DNA of 64,000 bases. Origin: Amycolatopsis sacchari. GTDB lineage: Bacteria > Actinomycetota > Actinomycetes > Mycobacteriales > Pseudonocardiaceae. Positions 1 through 8,826 of this stretch are shown one piece after another. The stretch's first letter is position 1. Each line of letters starts with the position of its first letter. Below the pieces are notes generated by a model that was not told where the DNA came from, searched no databases, and saw only the letters and a program-made list of their open reading frames with translations. The position numbers and the translations under genes are program-made. Location: positions 1 through 64,000 of the forward strand of contig NZ_FORP01000030.1 in NCBI RefSeq assembly GCF_900114035.1. The letters run 5' to 3'.

Positions 1-95
1 GTGTGACCGCTCTGTGGGCGACGCCTCCAAACGCCTCTGAGCTGCGGAAACTCGCCTAAACTTAGCGGTATTGCCCGCCGGCGAGGCATTCTTTT
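1..95. repeat. Direct repeat DR95, copy 1
   Basis: This stretch is identical, base for base, to 9927-10021. Because the copy touches the window edge it may extend further left. It contains the 14-base core AACTTAGCGGTATT, which also occurs inverted near 9780-9793. Both copies are non-coding and both are followed, after about 75 bases, by a member of the long hairpin family. Its role is unknown. Confidence 0.9.
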
Positions 96-124
96 GATCT
101 TTAGGCTGGCTTCCTTGCTGGTCG

Positions 125-335
125 AGTCGGGCACGGGGTCTCCCGGGCGTGACCGCCCTGCTTGAGCGGCCCCACCCCCGCCCCGATCTTTGAGTGTTCA
201 CGGCCGATCCGTCGCGTCAAGAGCGCCTTCGGCGTCCCTTCGGGATGGGCTTCGCCCACTCTTGACCCGCCGGATCGGCCGTAAGTGCGGCTGGGGATCG
301 GGGCGGGGGTGGGTGTGGGCGGTGTGGCCGCTCGC
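125..335. repeat. Long hairpin repeat LHR, copy A
   Basis: Nested inverted repeats are visible directly. The outer arms are 171-188 (CCCACCCCCGCCCCGATC) and 296-313, the middle arms 201-211 (CGGCCGATCCG) and 271-281, and the inner arms 216-223 and 259-266, all perfectly complementary. Related copies lie at about 10046-10180 and 37496-37690. The right arm ends 71 bases beyond the stop codon of the leftward haemoglobin gene, so the structure could terminate or stabilise that transcript. The rest of 1-384 shows no coding sequence. Confidence 0.8.
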
Positions 336-384
336 TTCGCGTCGCTGGGTCGCGGTGGGCGGTGGGTGGTGTCCGATTGCGTTG

Positions 385-753
385 CTAAACCGCCGTCGTG
401 GAGCTGACGATTTCTGGGGCCAGGGGGGCGATGGCGCCGATGATCGTGTCCACCGTTTCCTGCGGCACGCCTGCCGCGCTCAGGCTTTCCGTCAGGTGTT
501 TCGCCACCAGGTCGAAGTGGTGCTGCTCAATGCCCCGGCCCCGGTGGACCTCCTTCATCGAGCGGCCCTTGTACTCGTCCGGGCCGCCGAGGGCTGCTGC
601 GAAGAACTCGACCTGCATGCCCTTCAAGCGTGGCATGTTGGTGCCCCTGAAGAAGCCCTCGAGCTCCGAATCGGCCAGGACGCGCTCGTAGAAATCGTCG
701 ACGACCGTGATCAGTGCTTCCTGGCCGCCGATCTGCTCGTAGATGCTCGTCAA
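385..753 (-). CDS. glbN: Truncated haemoglobin, group I (TrHbN-like)
   Basis: A small haem protein for O2 and NO handling, 122 residues, cytosolic. It aligns by eye with M. tuberculosis TrHbN over nearly its whole length. The proximal haem ligand is His70 (EVHRGRG), the B10 position is Tyr22 (DFYERV), and Leu43 and Gln47 sit at E7 and E11, the pattern for O2 stabilisation and NO dioxygenation. It lacks the N-terminal extension of TrHbN. The start is TTG with GGAGG five bases upstream. It is divergent from the rhomboid gene. The NO dioxygenase role is inferred from the family. Confidence 0.9.
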   Translation of the reverse strand: MTSIYEQIGGQEALITVVDDFYERVLADSELEGFFRGTNMPRLKGMQVEFFAAALGGPDEYKGRSMKEVHRGRGIEQHHFDLVAKHLTESLSAAGVPQETVDTIIGAIAPLAPEIVSSTTAV

Positions 754-921
754 GGTGTCCTCCGGTCCGTGGTGGGAATGGCCCCCAGCGAACCGGGCCG
801 CTGTTTCCGCGGCGTAAGCACCAGGTCAACGCAGCGCAAGCGAAAGCTCACCGCGCGTCTCCGCCGAATTCAGGGTTTTCACCCGAGGCCGGCGTTCCCG
901 CAGGTCCGTACCGTGGCGGAC

Positions 922-1542
922 ATGAGCACGCCCACCGCTCCCGCCGACCCGGCCAAGCGCGTCCTGCCCGCCGACTCCAAGACGGCCGGGATCACGGTGC
1001 TCGCGTTCACCGTGCTGTTGTACCTCGTCGAGCTCGTCGACGCGGGCCTGCACCACCGGCTGGACGACGAGGGCATCGTGCCGCGGACGCTCGTCGGGCT
1101 GGACGGCGTCGCGTGGGCGCCGCTCCTCCACGGTAGCTGGGGACACCTGTTCGCCAACACGATCCCGGTGCTGGTGTTCGGCTTCCTCGCGCTGGCGTCG
1201 GGGCTCGGGCGGTGGCTGGCCGTGACCGGGCTGATCTGGGTGGTCAGCGGGCTCGGCGTGTGGCTCACGGGGGACAGCGGCACCTCGACCATCGGGGCGT
1301 CCGGGCTGGCGTTCGGCTGGCTGGCGTACCTGCTGGTCCGCGGCCTGTTCAACCGCGCTTTCGGGCAACTGGTCGTCGCCGCGGGGCTGCTCCTCGTGTG
1401 GGGCGGGACGCTGTGGGGACTGCTGCCCGGCAACCCCGGCATCTCCTGGCAGGCGCACCTGTTCGGCGCGCTCGGCGGCGTGCTGGCGGCGTGGTTCGCC
1501 GCGGCCGCCGACCGGTCGAAGGCACGCAAGCGACTAGCCTGA
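922..1542 (+). CDS. Rhomboid-family intramembrane serine protease
   Basis: A 206-residue polytopic membrane protein. The catalytic dyad is visible as Ser127 in GASG and His179 in QAHLFG, and the family HxxxN element of TM2 is at His75-Asn79. About six hydrophobic segments fill residues 22-195. The open frame extends far upstream, but the sequence before 922 is the antisense of the haemoglobin gene, so ATG 922 is the sensible start. It is the first gene of a block in the M. tuberculosis Rv1337-Rv1341 order, five bases before murI. The substrate is unknown. Confidence 0.88.
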   Translation: MSTPTAPADPAKRVLPADSKTAGITVLAFTVLLYLVELVDAGLHHRLDDEGIVPRTLVGLDGVAWAPLLHGSWGHLFANTIPVLVFGFLALASGLGRWLAVTGLIWVVSGLGVWLTGDSGTSTIGASGLAFGWLAYLLVRGLFNRAFGQLVVAAGLLLVWGGTLWGLLPGNPGISWQAHLFGALGGVLAAWFAAAADRSKARKRLA

Positions 1543-1547
1543 ACCGG

Positions 1548-2348
1548 GTGATCACTCCCGAGGCCCCGATCGGCGTTTTCGACTCCGGTGTCGGCGGGTT
1601 GACCGTGGCGCGCGCGATCCTCGAGCAGCTGCCGCACGAACAGCTCCGCTACGTCGGCGACACCGCCCACAACCCCTACGGCCCCCTGCCCATCGCCCGC
1701 GCGCGGGAACTCGCGCTCGCCGCGCTCGACGACCTCGTCGACGACGGGGTCAAGGCACTCGTGATCGCCTGCAACACCGCCTCCGCCGCGTGCCTCCGCG
1801 ACGCCCGCGAGCGCTACGACGTGCCCGTCGTCGAGGTCGTCCTGCCCGCCGTCCGGCGTGCGGTCTCGGCCACCCACACCGGCCGGATCGGCGTGATCGG
1901 CACCGAGGGCACGATCCGCTCCCGCGCCTACGAGGACGCGTTCGCCGCCGCCAAGGACGTGACCGTCACCAGCGTCGCCTGCCCCCGCTTCGTGGACTTC
2001 GTCGAGCGCGGCATCACCTCCGGGCGCCAGATCCTCGGGCTCGCCCAGGGCTACCTCGAACCGCTGCTGCGTGCCGAAGTGGACGCGCTCGTGCTCGGCT
2101 GCACGCACTACCCGCTGCTCAGCGGCGTCCTGCAGATCGTCATGGGACCCGAGGTGACCCTCGTGTCCAGTGCCGAGGAGACCGCGAAGGACGTCGTGCG
2201 CGTGCTCACCGAACGCGACCTGCTCGCCGAGCGCGACACGCCGCCGCAGCACGAGTTCATCGCCACCGGATCGCCCGAGCCGTTCGCGCGGCTGGCGCAG
2301 CGGTTCATGGGCTTCGCGCCCGGTGTGCTCTCGCCCGCGTCCCGCTGA
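1548..2348 (+). CDS. murI: Glutamate racemase
   Basis: Interconverts L- and D-glutamate to supply D-Glu for peptidoglycan, in the cytosol; 266 residues, the usual length. The two catalytic cysteines are Cys75 (VIACNTASA) and Cys185 (VLGCTHYP), and the N-terminal [10 protein letters not shown] loop carries the conserved Asp12 and Ser13. The start is GTG, five bases after the rhomboid stop, so the two are probably co-transcribed. The order rhomboid-murI-PDE-rph-rdgB is conserved in actinobacteria. Confidence 0.97.
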   Translation: MITPEAPIGVFDSGVGGLTVARAILEQLPHEQLRYVGDTAHNPYGPLPIARARELALAALDDLVDDGVKALVIACNTASAACLRDARERYDVPVVEVVLPAVRRAVSATHTGRIGVIGTEGTIRSRAYEDAFAAAKDVTVTSVACPRFVDFVERGITSGRQILGLAQGYLEPLLRAEVDALVLGCTHYPLLSGVLQIVMGPEVTLVSSAEETAKDVVRVLTERDLLAERDTPPQHEFIATGSPEPFARLAQRFMGFAPGVLSPASR

Positions 2349-2366
2349 CGTGGCAGGGTGACGCCT

Positions 2367-3137
2367 GTGCGACTGACGATCCTGGGCTGCTCGGGCAGCG
2401 TTCCCGGTCCCGGTAAGGCGGCGTCCGGCTACCTCGTCGAGGCCGAGGGCTTCCTGTTCGGACTGGACCTCGGCAACGGCACGTTCGCGGAGCTGCAGAC
2501 CCACCACGACCCGTTCGAACTCGGCGCACTCGCGTTGTCGCACCTGCACCCCGACCACTGCGCGGACTTCGGCGCCCTCACCGTGCTGCGCCGCTACCAC
2601 CCCGACCCGCCCTACGACGTCACCGAGCGCCGCTTGCCCGTGCACGCACCCGAAAACGCGCCCGACCGGCTCGCGAAAGCGTATGCGCCGAACGACACCG
2701 AGCTCGCCGAGACCGATTTGTCCGACGTGTACGAGTTCCACGCCCTCGGTGCGGCACCGGTGGAAGTCGGCCCCTTCGAGCTGCGGGCGATCCCCGTCGA
2801 CCACCCCACCGAGGCCTTCGGCCTGCGGATCAGCCACGGCGGCCGGACGCTCGCGTACACCGGCGACACCGGCCCGTGCGCGGCCCTCGACGAATTCGCC
2901 GAGGGTGCGGACGTGCTGCTCGCCGAGGCGACCTGGACCGATGCGCCCGGGCGGCCGCCGGGCGTGCACCTGTCCGGGCGGCAGGCGGGGGAGCTGGCCC
3001 GCCGGGCCGGCGCCGGGCGGCTGCTGCTGACGCACGTGGCACCGTGGAGCGACGCGGCGGCCATCCTCGCCGAGGCCAAGGGCGAGTTCCCGGCCGCGGA
3101 GCTCGTCGAGCAGAGCGCCACCTACGAGGTGCTCTAG
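2367..3137 (+). CDS. Metallo-beta-lactamase-fold phosphodiesterase (Rv1339-like)
   Basis: A 256-residue MBL-fold hydrolase. The metal site HLHPDHCAD is at about residues 59-67, with later His and Asp ligands (VDHPTEAFG, YTGDTG, LLTHVAPW). Position and sequence match Rv1339, reported as an atypical cyclic-AMP phosphodiesterase, so a role in cAMP turnover is inferred. GTG 2367 is preferred over GTG 2358 because AGGGTG lies six bases before it and the protein then begins RLTILGCSGS, as in homologues. It lies between murI and rph on the same strand. Confidence 0.88.
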   Translation: MRLTILGCSGSVPGPGKAASGYLVEAEGFLFGLDLGNGTFAELQTHHDPFELGALALSHLHPDHCADFGALTVLRRYHPDPPYDVTERRLPVHAPENAPDRLAKAYAPNDTELAETDLSDVYEFHALGAAPVEVGPFELRAIPVDHPTEAFGLRISHGGRTLAYTGDTGPCAALDEFAEGADVLLAEATWTDAPGRPPGVHLSGRQAGELARRAGAGRLLLTHVAPWSDAAAILAEAKGEFPAAELVEQSATYEVL

Positions 3138-3146
3138 TCTGCACCC

Positions 3147-3926
3147 GTGCCACGAAAAGACGGTAGGAACGACGACGAACTCCGCGAGGTGAAGATCACG
3201 CGGGGCTTCCAGGACTGGCCCGCGGGATCGGTGCTGGTCGAGTTCGGCAAGACCCGCGTGCTGTGTGCGGCGAGCGTGACCGAAGGGGTGCCGCGCTGGC
3301 GCACCGGCTCGGGGCTGGGCTGGGTCACCGCCGAGTACGCGATGCTGCCCTCGGCCACCCACGACCGGGGCGACCGCGAGTCGGTCAAGGGGCGCATCGG
3401 CGGCCGCACGCACGAGATCAGCCGCCTCATCGGCCGGTCGCTGCGGGCGTGCATCGACCTGTCCGCGCTCGGCGAGAACACGATCCACCTCGACTGCGAC
3501 GTCATCCAGGCCGACGGCGGGACGCGCACGGCCGCCATCACCGGCGGCTACGTGGCGCTGCACGACGCGGTCACCTGGCTCGCCGCGGCCGGGCGGCTCG
3601 CCGACCCGAAGCCGCTGTCCGCGATGGTGTCCGCCGTCAGCGTCGGCGTCGTCGACGGGCGGGTCCGGCTGGACCTGCCGTACGAGGAGGACTCGCGTGC
3701 CGAGGTCGACCTGAACGTGGTGGCCACCGACGCGGGCACGCTCATCGAGGTGCAGGGCACCGGTGAGGGCGCGACGTTCACGCGGTCCACTTTGGACAAG
3801 ATGCTGGACATGGCGCTGGCCGGCTGCGAGGAGCTGACGCGCAAGCAGACCGCGGCGCTGGAGGAGCCCTACCCCGGCGAGCTGCCCGAGCCGCGGACCG
3901 GCAAGAAGTCGAAGGGCTCGAAGTGA
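3147..3926 (+). CDS. rph: Ribonuclease PH
   Basis: A phosphorolytic 3'-5' exoribonuclease that trims tRNA 3' ends; 259 residues, usual length. Characteristic segments are [11 protein letters not shown] near the N-terminus, the central [20 protein letters not shown] and [13 protein letters not shown]. The start is GTG, nine bases after the phosphodiesterase gene. The last four bases, GTGA, overlap the start of rdgB, so the two are translationally coupled. The C-terminus is lysine-rich (KKSKGSK). Confidence 0.97.
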   Translation: MPRKDGRNDDELREVKITRGFQDWPAGSVLVEFGKTRVLCAASVTEGVPRWRTGSGLGWVTAEYAMLPSATHDRGDRESVKGRIGGRTHEISRLIGRSLRACIDLSALGENTIHLDCDVIQADGGTRTAAITGGYVALHDAVTWLAAAGRLADPKPLSAMVSAVSVGVVDGRVRLDLPYEEDSRAEVDLNVVATDAGTLIEVQGTGEGATFTRSTLDKMLDMALAGCEELTRKQTAALEEPYPGELPEPRTGKKSKGSK

Positions 3927-4525
3927 CGCGGCTCCTGCTGGCGACCCGCAACGCCAAGAAGCTGGGTGAGCTGCGCCGGATCCTCGAAGCGGAGCGGATT
4001 TCCGGGATCGAGGTGCTCGGGCTCGCGGACGTCCCCGAGTTCCCCGAGGCGCCGGAGACCGGGGCGACCTTCGAGGAGAACGCGCTGGCGAAGGCGCGGG
4101 ACGCGGCCGCCGCGACGGGTCTGCCGTCCGTGGCCGACGACTCGGGGATCTCCGTGGACGCCCTCAACGGGATGCCGGGCGTGCTGTCGGCGCGGTGGGC
4201 CGGGCGGCACGGCGACGACCAGGCGAACCTGGAACTCGTGCTGGCGCAGACCGCCGACACCCCCGACGAGCGGATGGGTGCGGCGTTCGTCTGCGCCGCC
4301 GCACTCGTCGTCCCCGGCGGCGAGGAGACCGTCGTGCGAGGGGAGTGGCGCGGCCGGATCGTGCGGAAACCCCGTGGTACCAACGGTTTCGGCTACGACC
4401 CGATCTTCGTGCCCGAGGGCGGGACCCGGACGTCGGCCGAGCTGGACCCGGCGGAGAAGGACGCGGTTTCCCACCGTGGGCGGGCGCTGCGTGCGTTGCT
4501 GCCCGCGTTGGGCACGCTCGTCTGA
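3923..4525 (+). CDS. rdgB: Non-canonical purine NTP pyrophosphatase (RdgB/HAM1)
   Basis: Hydrolyses ITP, dITP and XTP to monophosphates, cleaning the nucleotide pool; 200 residues. Family motifs are [14 protein letters not shown] at the N-terminus, the [14 protein letters not shown] loop, [14 protein letters not shown], and [10 protein letters not shown] near the C-terminus. The start is GTG, overlapping the rph stop by four bases. Its stop overlaps the next start by one base (TGATG), so translation probably passes from rph to rdgB to the DUF2332 gene. Confidence 0.96.
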   Translation: MTRLLLATRNAKKLGELRRILEAERISGIEVLGLADVPEFPEAPETGATFEENALAKARDAAAATGLPSVADDSGISVDALNGMPGVLSARWAGRHGDDQANLELVLAQTADTPDERMGAAFVCAAALVVPGGEETVVRGEWRGRIVRKPRGTNGFGYDPIFVPEGGTRTSAELDPAEKDAVSHRGRALRALLPALGTLV

Positions 4526-5568
4526 TGCCGGCGCTCGCCGAGCGCTACCGGCGGTTCGGTGAGACCGACGCGGCCGGGACCGTGTACGAGCGGGTCGCGG
4601 TCGCGCTGAGCGAGTCCGAAGCGGCGCTGCGGGTCATCGAAGGGATGCCCGCACGCAAGCGGCACCCCGCGCTGGTCCTCGCCGCGCTGCACGACCTCGC
4701 CCTCGCCGGGCGCGCACCCGCGCTGGCCGCGGCCTATGCCGCCGGGGACGCGGATGCTGCCGTGGTCGCGGCGCTCGACACCCTGCTGGGGACGGCCGTT
4801 GTGGCCCCTCGGCCGCTGCGTGCCGACGAGAAGGGGCGCCACACAGTGCTGTACCCGCTGATCGCGGAGGCGGCGCGGCGCGTGGGCGTGGAGGCGGTCG
4901 GGCTCATCGACGTCGGCTGCTCGGCCGGGTTCAACCTGAACGTCGACCGTGCGCACGTCAGCTACGACAACGGGCAGTCGCTGGGCGATCCGGCGTCTCC
5001 CGTGCGGCTGTCGGCGTCGATCGTGGGGGACCGGCCGGTGCCGTCGCAGGCGGTGCCCGAGGTCGTCGCGCGGATCGGCATCGACGCCGAGCCGGTGGAC
5101 GTGAGCGACGAGGACGAAGCCCGGTGGCTGCGTGCGTGCGTGTGGCCGGATCAGCCGGAGCGGAGGGAACTGCTCGACGCGGAGCTGGCGTTGGCGGCGC
5201 AGAACCCGCCGACGCTGCTGCGCGGCGACGCGATCGAGGTGCTGCCCGACGCCTTCTCCCAGGTGCCCGCGGACGCCCTGCCCGTCGTCACGACGACGTG
5301 GGCCCTGTCGCGGTTCTCGCTCGAAGACCGCCTGCGTTTCCTGCAGCGGCTCGATTCCGCGGCGGTCGGCCGGACGGTGGCGTGGGTCTCGGCGGAGGGG
5401 GTCGGAGTCGCGCCGGCGATCCCGACGTTCGGCGACCGCCACGCGTCCGGGCACAGCATCCTCGGGCTGGCGGTGCTGGGAGGGCAGGCGCTGCACGCCG
5501 AGGCCGTCGGCCGGTGCTGGTCGCAGGGCCGGCTGCTGTCCTGGCTGGCGGGCTGGGCGGCTGCCTGA
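4525..5568 (+). CDS. DUF2332 family protein, copy 1
   Basis: A 347-residue cytosolic protein of a family without assigned function. Residues about 130-155 contain LIDVGCSAGFNLNVD, which resembles the nucleotide-binding motif I of class I methyltransferases, so a SAM-dependent or degenerate methyltransferase fold is possible; this is inference. The ATG overlaps the rdgB stop by one base. A shorter paralogue is at 29229-30164, sharing the N-terminal ELYRRF-like start, the VG.SAG motif and a Trp-rich C-terminal region. It closes the operon. Confidence 0.8.
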   Translation: MPALAERYRRFGETDAAGTVYERVAVALSESEAALRVIEGMPARKRHPALVLAALHDLALAGRAPALAAAYAAGDADAAVVAALDTLLGTAVVAPRPLRADEKGRHTVLYPLIAEAARRVGVEAVGLIDVGCSAGFNLNVDRAHVSYDNGQSLGDPASPVRLSASIVGDRPVPSQAVPEVVARIGIDAEPVDVSDEDEARWLRACVWPDQPERRELLDAELALAAQNPPTLLRGDAIEVLPDAFSQVPADALPVVTTTWALSRFSLEDRLRFLQRLDSAAVGRTVAWVSAEGVGVAPAIPTFGDRHASGHSILGLAVLGGQALHAEAVGRCWSQGRLLSWLAGWAAA

Positions 5569-5600
5569 GCCCGGCACCTTTTCGCGCGAAACTTGTCGCG

Positions 5601-6071
5601 TCAGAGCTGCTCGATGCGAAACACCGCGATCCGGTCGGCAGCCGCGGCCACCGCGTCGGCAGTGGGTGCCTCGGCGAGCCCGTTGGTCACGTAGCGCTGG
5701 GCCGCGCTGGCCGGTTGTGTGCGCACGACCTCGCGCAGCAGCGGGCCGCGCTCCGGCACTGGGACTTCGACCAGCCGGGCCGTGGACCTGCGGCGCCCAC
5801 GGGTCAGCGTGACCACCTCGGCGGCCTGCGCCGCGGCCCGCGCGTTGGCCACCCATGCGGCGTTCGGAAACGCCTGGACGAGGTACCGGCCGCCCGCCAG
5901 GGAAAGCACAGCCAGCGGAAAGGTGCGGGGCTGTCCGGAGCGGCGCCCCGTCACGGTGAGCAGCTGCGTCGGCCCGAAGGCGATGCCGAGCCGCTGCAGC
6001 CCGGCGATGACCTTGTTGATCCTGTTGACCGTCCGGCGGTAGCTCTGCGCCTTGCGCGTTTGCTGGGTCAT
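5601..6071 (-). CDS. F420 (deazaflavin)-type nitroreductase-family oxidoreductase
   Basis: A 156-residue protein of the small split-barrel family that includes Ddn. The signature is LLTVTGRRSGQPRTFPLAV at residues about 37-55, followed by GRYLVQAFPNAAWVANARAA, where the family binds the F420 phosphate tail. Substrate unknown. It is transcribed leftward; between it and the upstream MarR gene lie two palindromic sites, so it is probably controlled by that regulator. Convergent with the DUF2332 gene, with a 32-base gap. Confidence 0.82.
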   Translation of the reverse strand: MTQQTRKAQSYRRTVNRINKVIAGLQRLGIAFGPTQLLTVTGRRSGQPRTFPLAVLSLAGGRYLVQAFPNAAWVANARAAAQAAEVVTLTRGRRRSTARLVEVPVPERGPLLREVVRTQPASAAQRYVTNGLAEAPTADAVAAAADRIAVFRIEQL

Positions 6072-6090
6072 GAACCCACCGTAGCAGTTC

Positions 6091-6121
6091 GTATGGGACT
6101 CATACTATATGTTTTTCATAC
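6091..6121. promoter_or_regulatory. Two adjacent MarR-type operator palindromes
   Basis: 6091-6105 reads GTATG-GGACT-CATAC, a perfect 5-5-5 inverted repeat. 6107-6121 reads ATATG-TTTTT-CATAC, the same architecture with one arm mismatch, centred 16 bases away. On the minus strand a TATAGT -10-like hexamer overlaps them. The sites lie 20-50 bases upstream of the F420-type gene and downstream of the MarR gene. Binding by that MarR protein is inferred from layout. Confidence 0.65.
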
Positions 6122-6163
6122 GTTATGAGGTCGAGCGAGAACGCCTGAGCAGGCCCGGTCGCC

Positions 6164-6664
6164 TCAGCGCTTGGTGAGATCCCTGGTCGCGTCCACACCG
6201 GCCGCGGTGGCGCGGGACAGGAAGTCGGCGAGAAGTTGCAGCTGGGCCTCGGTGTAGTCGGCGCAGATCTCGTCCAGCGCGGAGTTCATCCCCGAGTAGA
6301 GCTTGAGGAGCTCGCCGTTGCGGTCGCGCACGGCCCGGACGGTGACCGCCCGGCGGTCCGTCGCCTCGGGGTCGCGCTCGCGCACCGCCCAGCCGCCACG
6401 CTGCAGCCGGTCGATGATGCCGGTCATGGTGGCCGGATGCAGACCGGTTGCCCGGGCGAGTGCGCTCGGGCTGATCGGGCCGAGGCGGGTGATCAGCTCC
6501 AGGCAGTCGAGGTCGACGTCGTTCAGCTCGACGTGCGTGGAGACCTGGTGGTGCAGCAGCGAAAGCTGGGTGCGCAGCTCGCGCAGCGAGTTCTTCACGG
6601 CCACGGTCAGCCGCCGCCGGGAGCGCTGCCTGTTCCCGTCCTCTCCCGCTGGTGCGGTCTTCAT
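6164..6664 (-). CDS. MarR-family transcriptional regulator
   Basis: A 166-residue regulator with a winged helix at residues about 60-130: ISPSALARATGLHPATMTGIIDRLQ is helix-turn-helix, then ERDPEATDRRAVTV is the wing. The N-terminus is long and basic (QRSRRR). It lies upstream of, and on the same strand as, the F420-type gene, with the paired GTATG/CATAC sites in between, so it probably represses that gene in response to a small phenolic or xenobiotic ligand. The ligand is not predictable. Confidence 0.85.
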   Translation of the reverse strand: MKTAPAGEDGNRQRSRRRLTVAVKNSLRELRTQLSLLHHQVSTHVELNDVDLDCLELITRLGPISPSALARATGLHPATMTGIIDRLQRGGWAVRERDPEATDRRAVTVRAVRDRNGELLKLYSGMNSALDEICADYTEAQLQLLADFLSRATAAGVDATRDLTKR

Positions 6665-6724
6665 GGAATCTGCTCCGGAGCCGATCGGATGAACACGCTC
6701 AGCGTACCGTCCGGTCCTGGCCGG

Positions 6725-7372
6725 CTAGGCGAAGCTGCGCAACTCCACCCCGGCCGCGTCCAGCGCGCGGTGGACGGTCGTGGAGTTGTCGCCGTGCACG
6801 GAAAGGGAGTCCGCGCGCAGCGGGATGACCGTGCCGTCCACGGCGACGACCTCTCCCCGCGTCACCAGGCGGAGGCAGCGCGACGCGATTTCGTCCGGAT
6901 TGGACAGTGGCGCGCCGGGCAAAGGGTGGCCGTCCGGGTGGTAGTGCCGGTCGGGAAACGCTTCCACGACCGTGACGAGCCCGTTTTCCGCGGCGTGCCG
7001 CAGCAACGCCGAGCCCGGCGGACCGAGCACGGGCAGCTGCGGGTCGTACTGCCAGATCGCGTCGACGACGGCCGCGGCGTGCTCGTCGCGGACGCGCGCC
7101 TTGACGTAGCGGACCTCGCCACCGGCCGAACCCGCGATCGCGTCGAGGGCCCCGAGCTGGTAGAGCACGTCGTCGACGAGCTCGGTTTCCGTCACGTCCG
7201 CGCCGTGCCGGTAGCCCACGAGCGCGCCGATCGCCACACCGCGTTTGACGGCGGCCTCGCACACCTCACGCATCGTGCGCGCGGCCCCGGCGTGGCAGCC
7301 GCAGCGCACGTTCGCGGCGGTCAGGACATCCGGCAGCCTGCCTTCGGCGTCGCAGTTCAGGTCGATCCTCAT
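6725..7372 (-). CDS. LamB/YcsF (PxpA-like) family protein, divergent and short
   Basis: A 215-residue protein starting MRIDLNCD, the hallmark of the LamB/YcsF family whose best-known member is the PxpA subunit of ATP-dependent 5-oxoprolinase. Family members are usually about 250 residues. Here roughly a dozen residues after MRIDLNCD (the usual LGEGFG... stretch) are missing, and the family HAGDP motif reads HAGAA. Partners PxpB and PxpC are not in the window. It overlaps the permease stop by four bases (ATGA), so both are translated from one message. 5-oxoproline or a related lactam is possible as substrate but unproven. Confidence 0.75.
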   Translation of the reverse strand: MRIDLNCDAEGRLPDVLTAANVRCGCHAGAARTMREVCEAAVKRGVAIGALVGYRHGADVTETELVDDVLYQLGALDAIAGSAGGEVRYVKARVRDEHAAAVVDAIWQYDPQLPVLGPPGSALLRHAAENGLVTVVEAFPDRHYHPDGHPLPGAPLSNPDEIASRCLRLVTRGEVVAVDGTVIPLRADSLSVHGDNSTTVHRALDAAGVELRSFA

Positions 7373-8673
7373 GGCCGGGCTCCGACGGGCTCGGGGTCCA
7401 CCACCCGCGTCTTCCGGCTGAGCAGCACCCCGGTGAGCGTGAGCACGCCGGTGAACGCCAGGTACAGCGCGACGACCACCCACGTGCCGAACCCGGCGAG
7501 CAGCGCGGTGAACACCAGCGGCGCGATCGCGCCGCCGACGACCCCGGCGAGGGTGTAGGCGAGTGAGCTGCCGGTGTAGCGCAGGCGGGCGGAGAACTGC
7601 TCGGTGATCAGCGCAGCTTGCGGCCCGTAGAGCAGGGCGTGGATGGCGAGCGCGACGACGACGCCGACGATGATCGCGGCGATCGAGCGCGTGTTCGCCA
7701 GCGGGAAGAACAGGAACGGCCACACGGCGGCGGCGACCGTCCCGACGAGGTAGAGCGTGCGGCGGCTGATGCGGTCCGACAGCGCGCCGAACGCGGGCAT
7801 CAGGAACAGCTGGCACGCGGACCCGATCATCACCGCGAGCGTGCCCTGGTTCTTCGGCAGGCCCAGCTGCGTCGTCATGTAGGTCAGCACGAAGACGGTG
7901 AACAGCGAGTACAGCACGTCGGGGCAGATGCGCACGAGGATGCCCGTGATGAGGGCTCGCGGCTCCTCCCGGACCACCTCGCGCACGGGCGCCTTCGGAC
8001 GCTCGCCCCGCTCGGCGATCCGCTGGAACACGGGTGTTTCCTCCAGCCGCATGCGCAGCCACAGCCCGAACAGCACGAGCACGGCGGACAGCAGGAACGC
8101 GATCCGCCAGCCCCACGACTCGAACTGTGCCTTGGTCAGGACCACGCCGAGCAGGGTGAGCACGCCGTTGGCCAGCAGCGTGCCGGCGGGCGGCCCGATC
8201 TGCGCCGCCGAGGCCCAGAACCCGCGGCGCTTCGGGTCGCCGAACTCGCTGGACAGCAGCACCGCGCCACCCCACTCGCCGCCGACGCCCACGCCCTGGG
8301 CGAAGCGGAGCAGCACCAGGAGGATCGCGGCCCCGGCGCCGAACGTCGCGTGCGTCGGCAGCACACCGATCAGGAACGTCGCGACGCCGGTGAGCAGCAG
8401 CGTGAACACCAGCACCTGCTTGCGGCCGAGGATGTCCCCGAGCCTGCCGAACAGGAACCCGCCCAGCGGCCGCGAGACGTACCCCACGGCGTACGTGGAG
8501 AACGCCAGCATCGTGCTCGCCAGCTCGTCCGAGGACGGGAAGAACAGCTTGCCGAGGATCGTCGCCGACGCCACGGAGTAGACGGCGAAGTCGTAGTACT
8601 CGAGGGTCGTGCCGGACAGGCTCGCCACGAACGCGCGCCGCAGGGACTTCCGGTCGGTGCTGGGAACGGTCAT
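7369..8673 (-). CDS. MFS transporter, metabolite:H+ symporter (MHS) type
   Basis: A 434-residue permease with twelve predicted membrane segments. The start TTLEYYDFAVYS, the loop GRLGDILGRKQ between TM2 and TM3, and GVGVGGEWGGA in TM4-5 are typical of the MHS group (shikimate, alpha-ketoglutarate, proline/betaine carriers). It is translationally coupled to the LamB/YcsF protein and divergent from a GntR regulator, so it probably imports the substrate of that small catabolic unit. The substrate is unknown. Confidence 0.88.
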   Translation of the reverse strand: MTVPSTDRKSLRRAFVASLSGTTLEYYDFAVYSVASATILGKLFFPSSDELASTMLAFSTYAVGYVSRPLGGFLFGRLGDILGRKQVLVFTLLLTGVATFLIGVLPTHATFGAGAAILLVLLRFAQGVGVGGEWGGAVLLSSEFGDPKRRGFWASAAQIGPPAGTLLANGVLTLLGVVLTKAQFESWGWRIAFLLSAVLVLFGLWLRMRLEETPVFQRIAERGERPKAPVREVVREEPRALITGILVRICPDVLYSLFTVFVLTYMTTQLGLPKNQGTLAVMIGSACQLFLMPAFGALSDRISRRTLYLVGTVAAAVWPFLFFPLANTRSIAAIIVGVVVALAIHALLYGPQAALITEQFSARLRYTGSSLAYTLAGVVGGAIAPLVFTALLAGFGTWVVVALYLAFTGVLTLTGVLLSRKTRVVDPEPVGARP

Positions 8674-8826
8674 CGCGGGTTCCGATCTGGAGAGGTGCGG
8701 AAATAGGAACGGTAAGGATTGTTCAACGATCCGTCAATGCTTCGATCGCACGATCCGCTTGTTGAATTGCGGGCGATGATGCTGGTTAACTGGCGCTGAC
8801 CAGCTTGTTCTGCCCCGGAGGCCCCT

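Noticed and set aside
879-3563. 894-codon leftward open frame
   Set aside because: It is antisense to murI, the phosphodiesterase and rph, whose catalytic motifs are intact; the translation is Arg/Gly/Asp-rich as expected for GC-rich antisense frames.
8674-8826. GntR operator candidates (GCTGGT...ACCAGC arms, CGATCCG direct repeats)
   Set aside because: Arms are short with an unusual 12-base spacer; no clear FadR-type box, so only an AT-richer divergent promoter region is noted.
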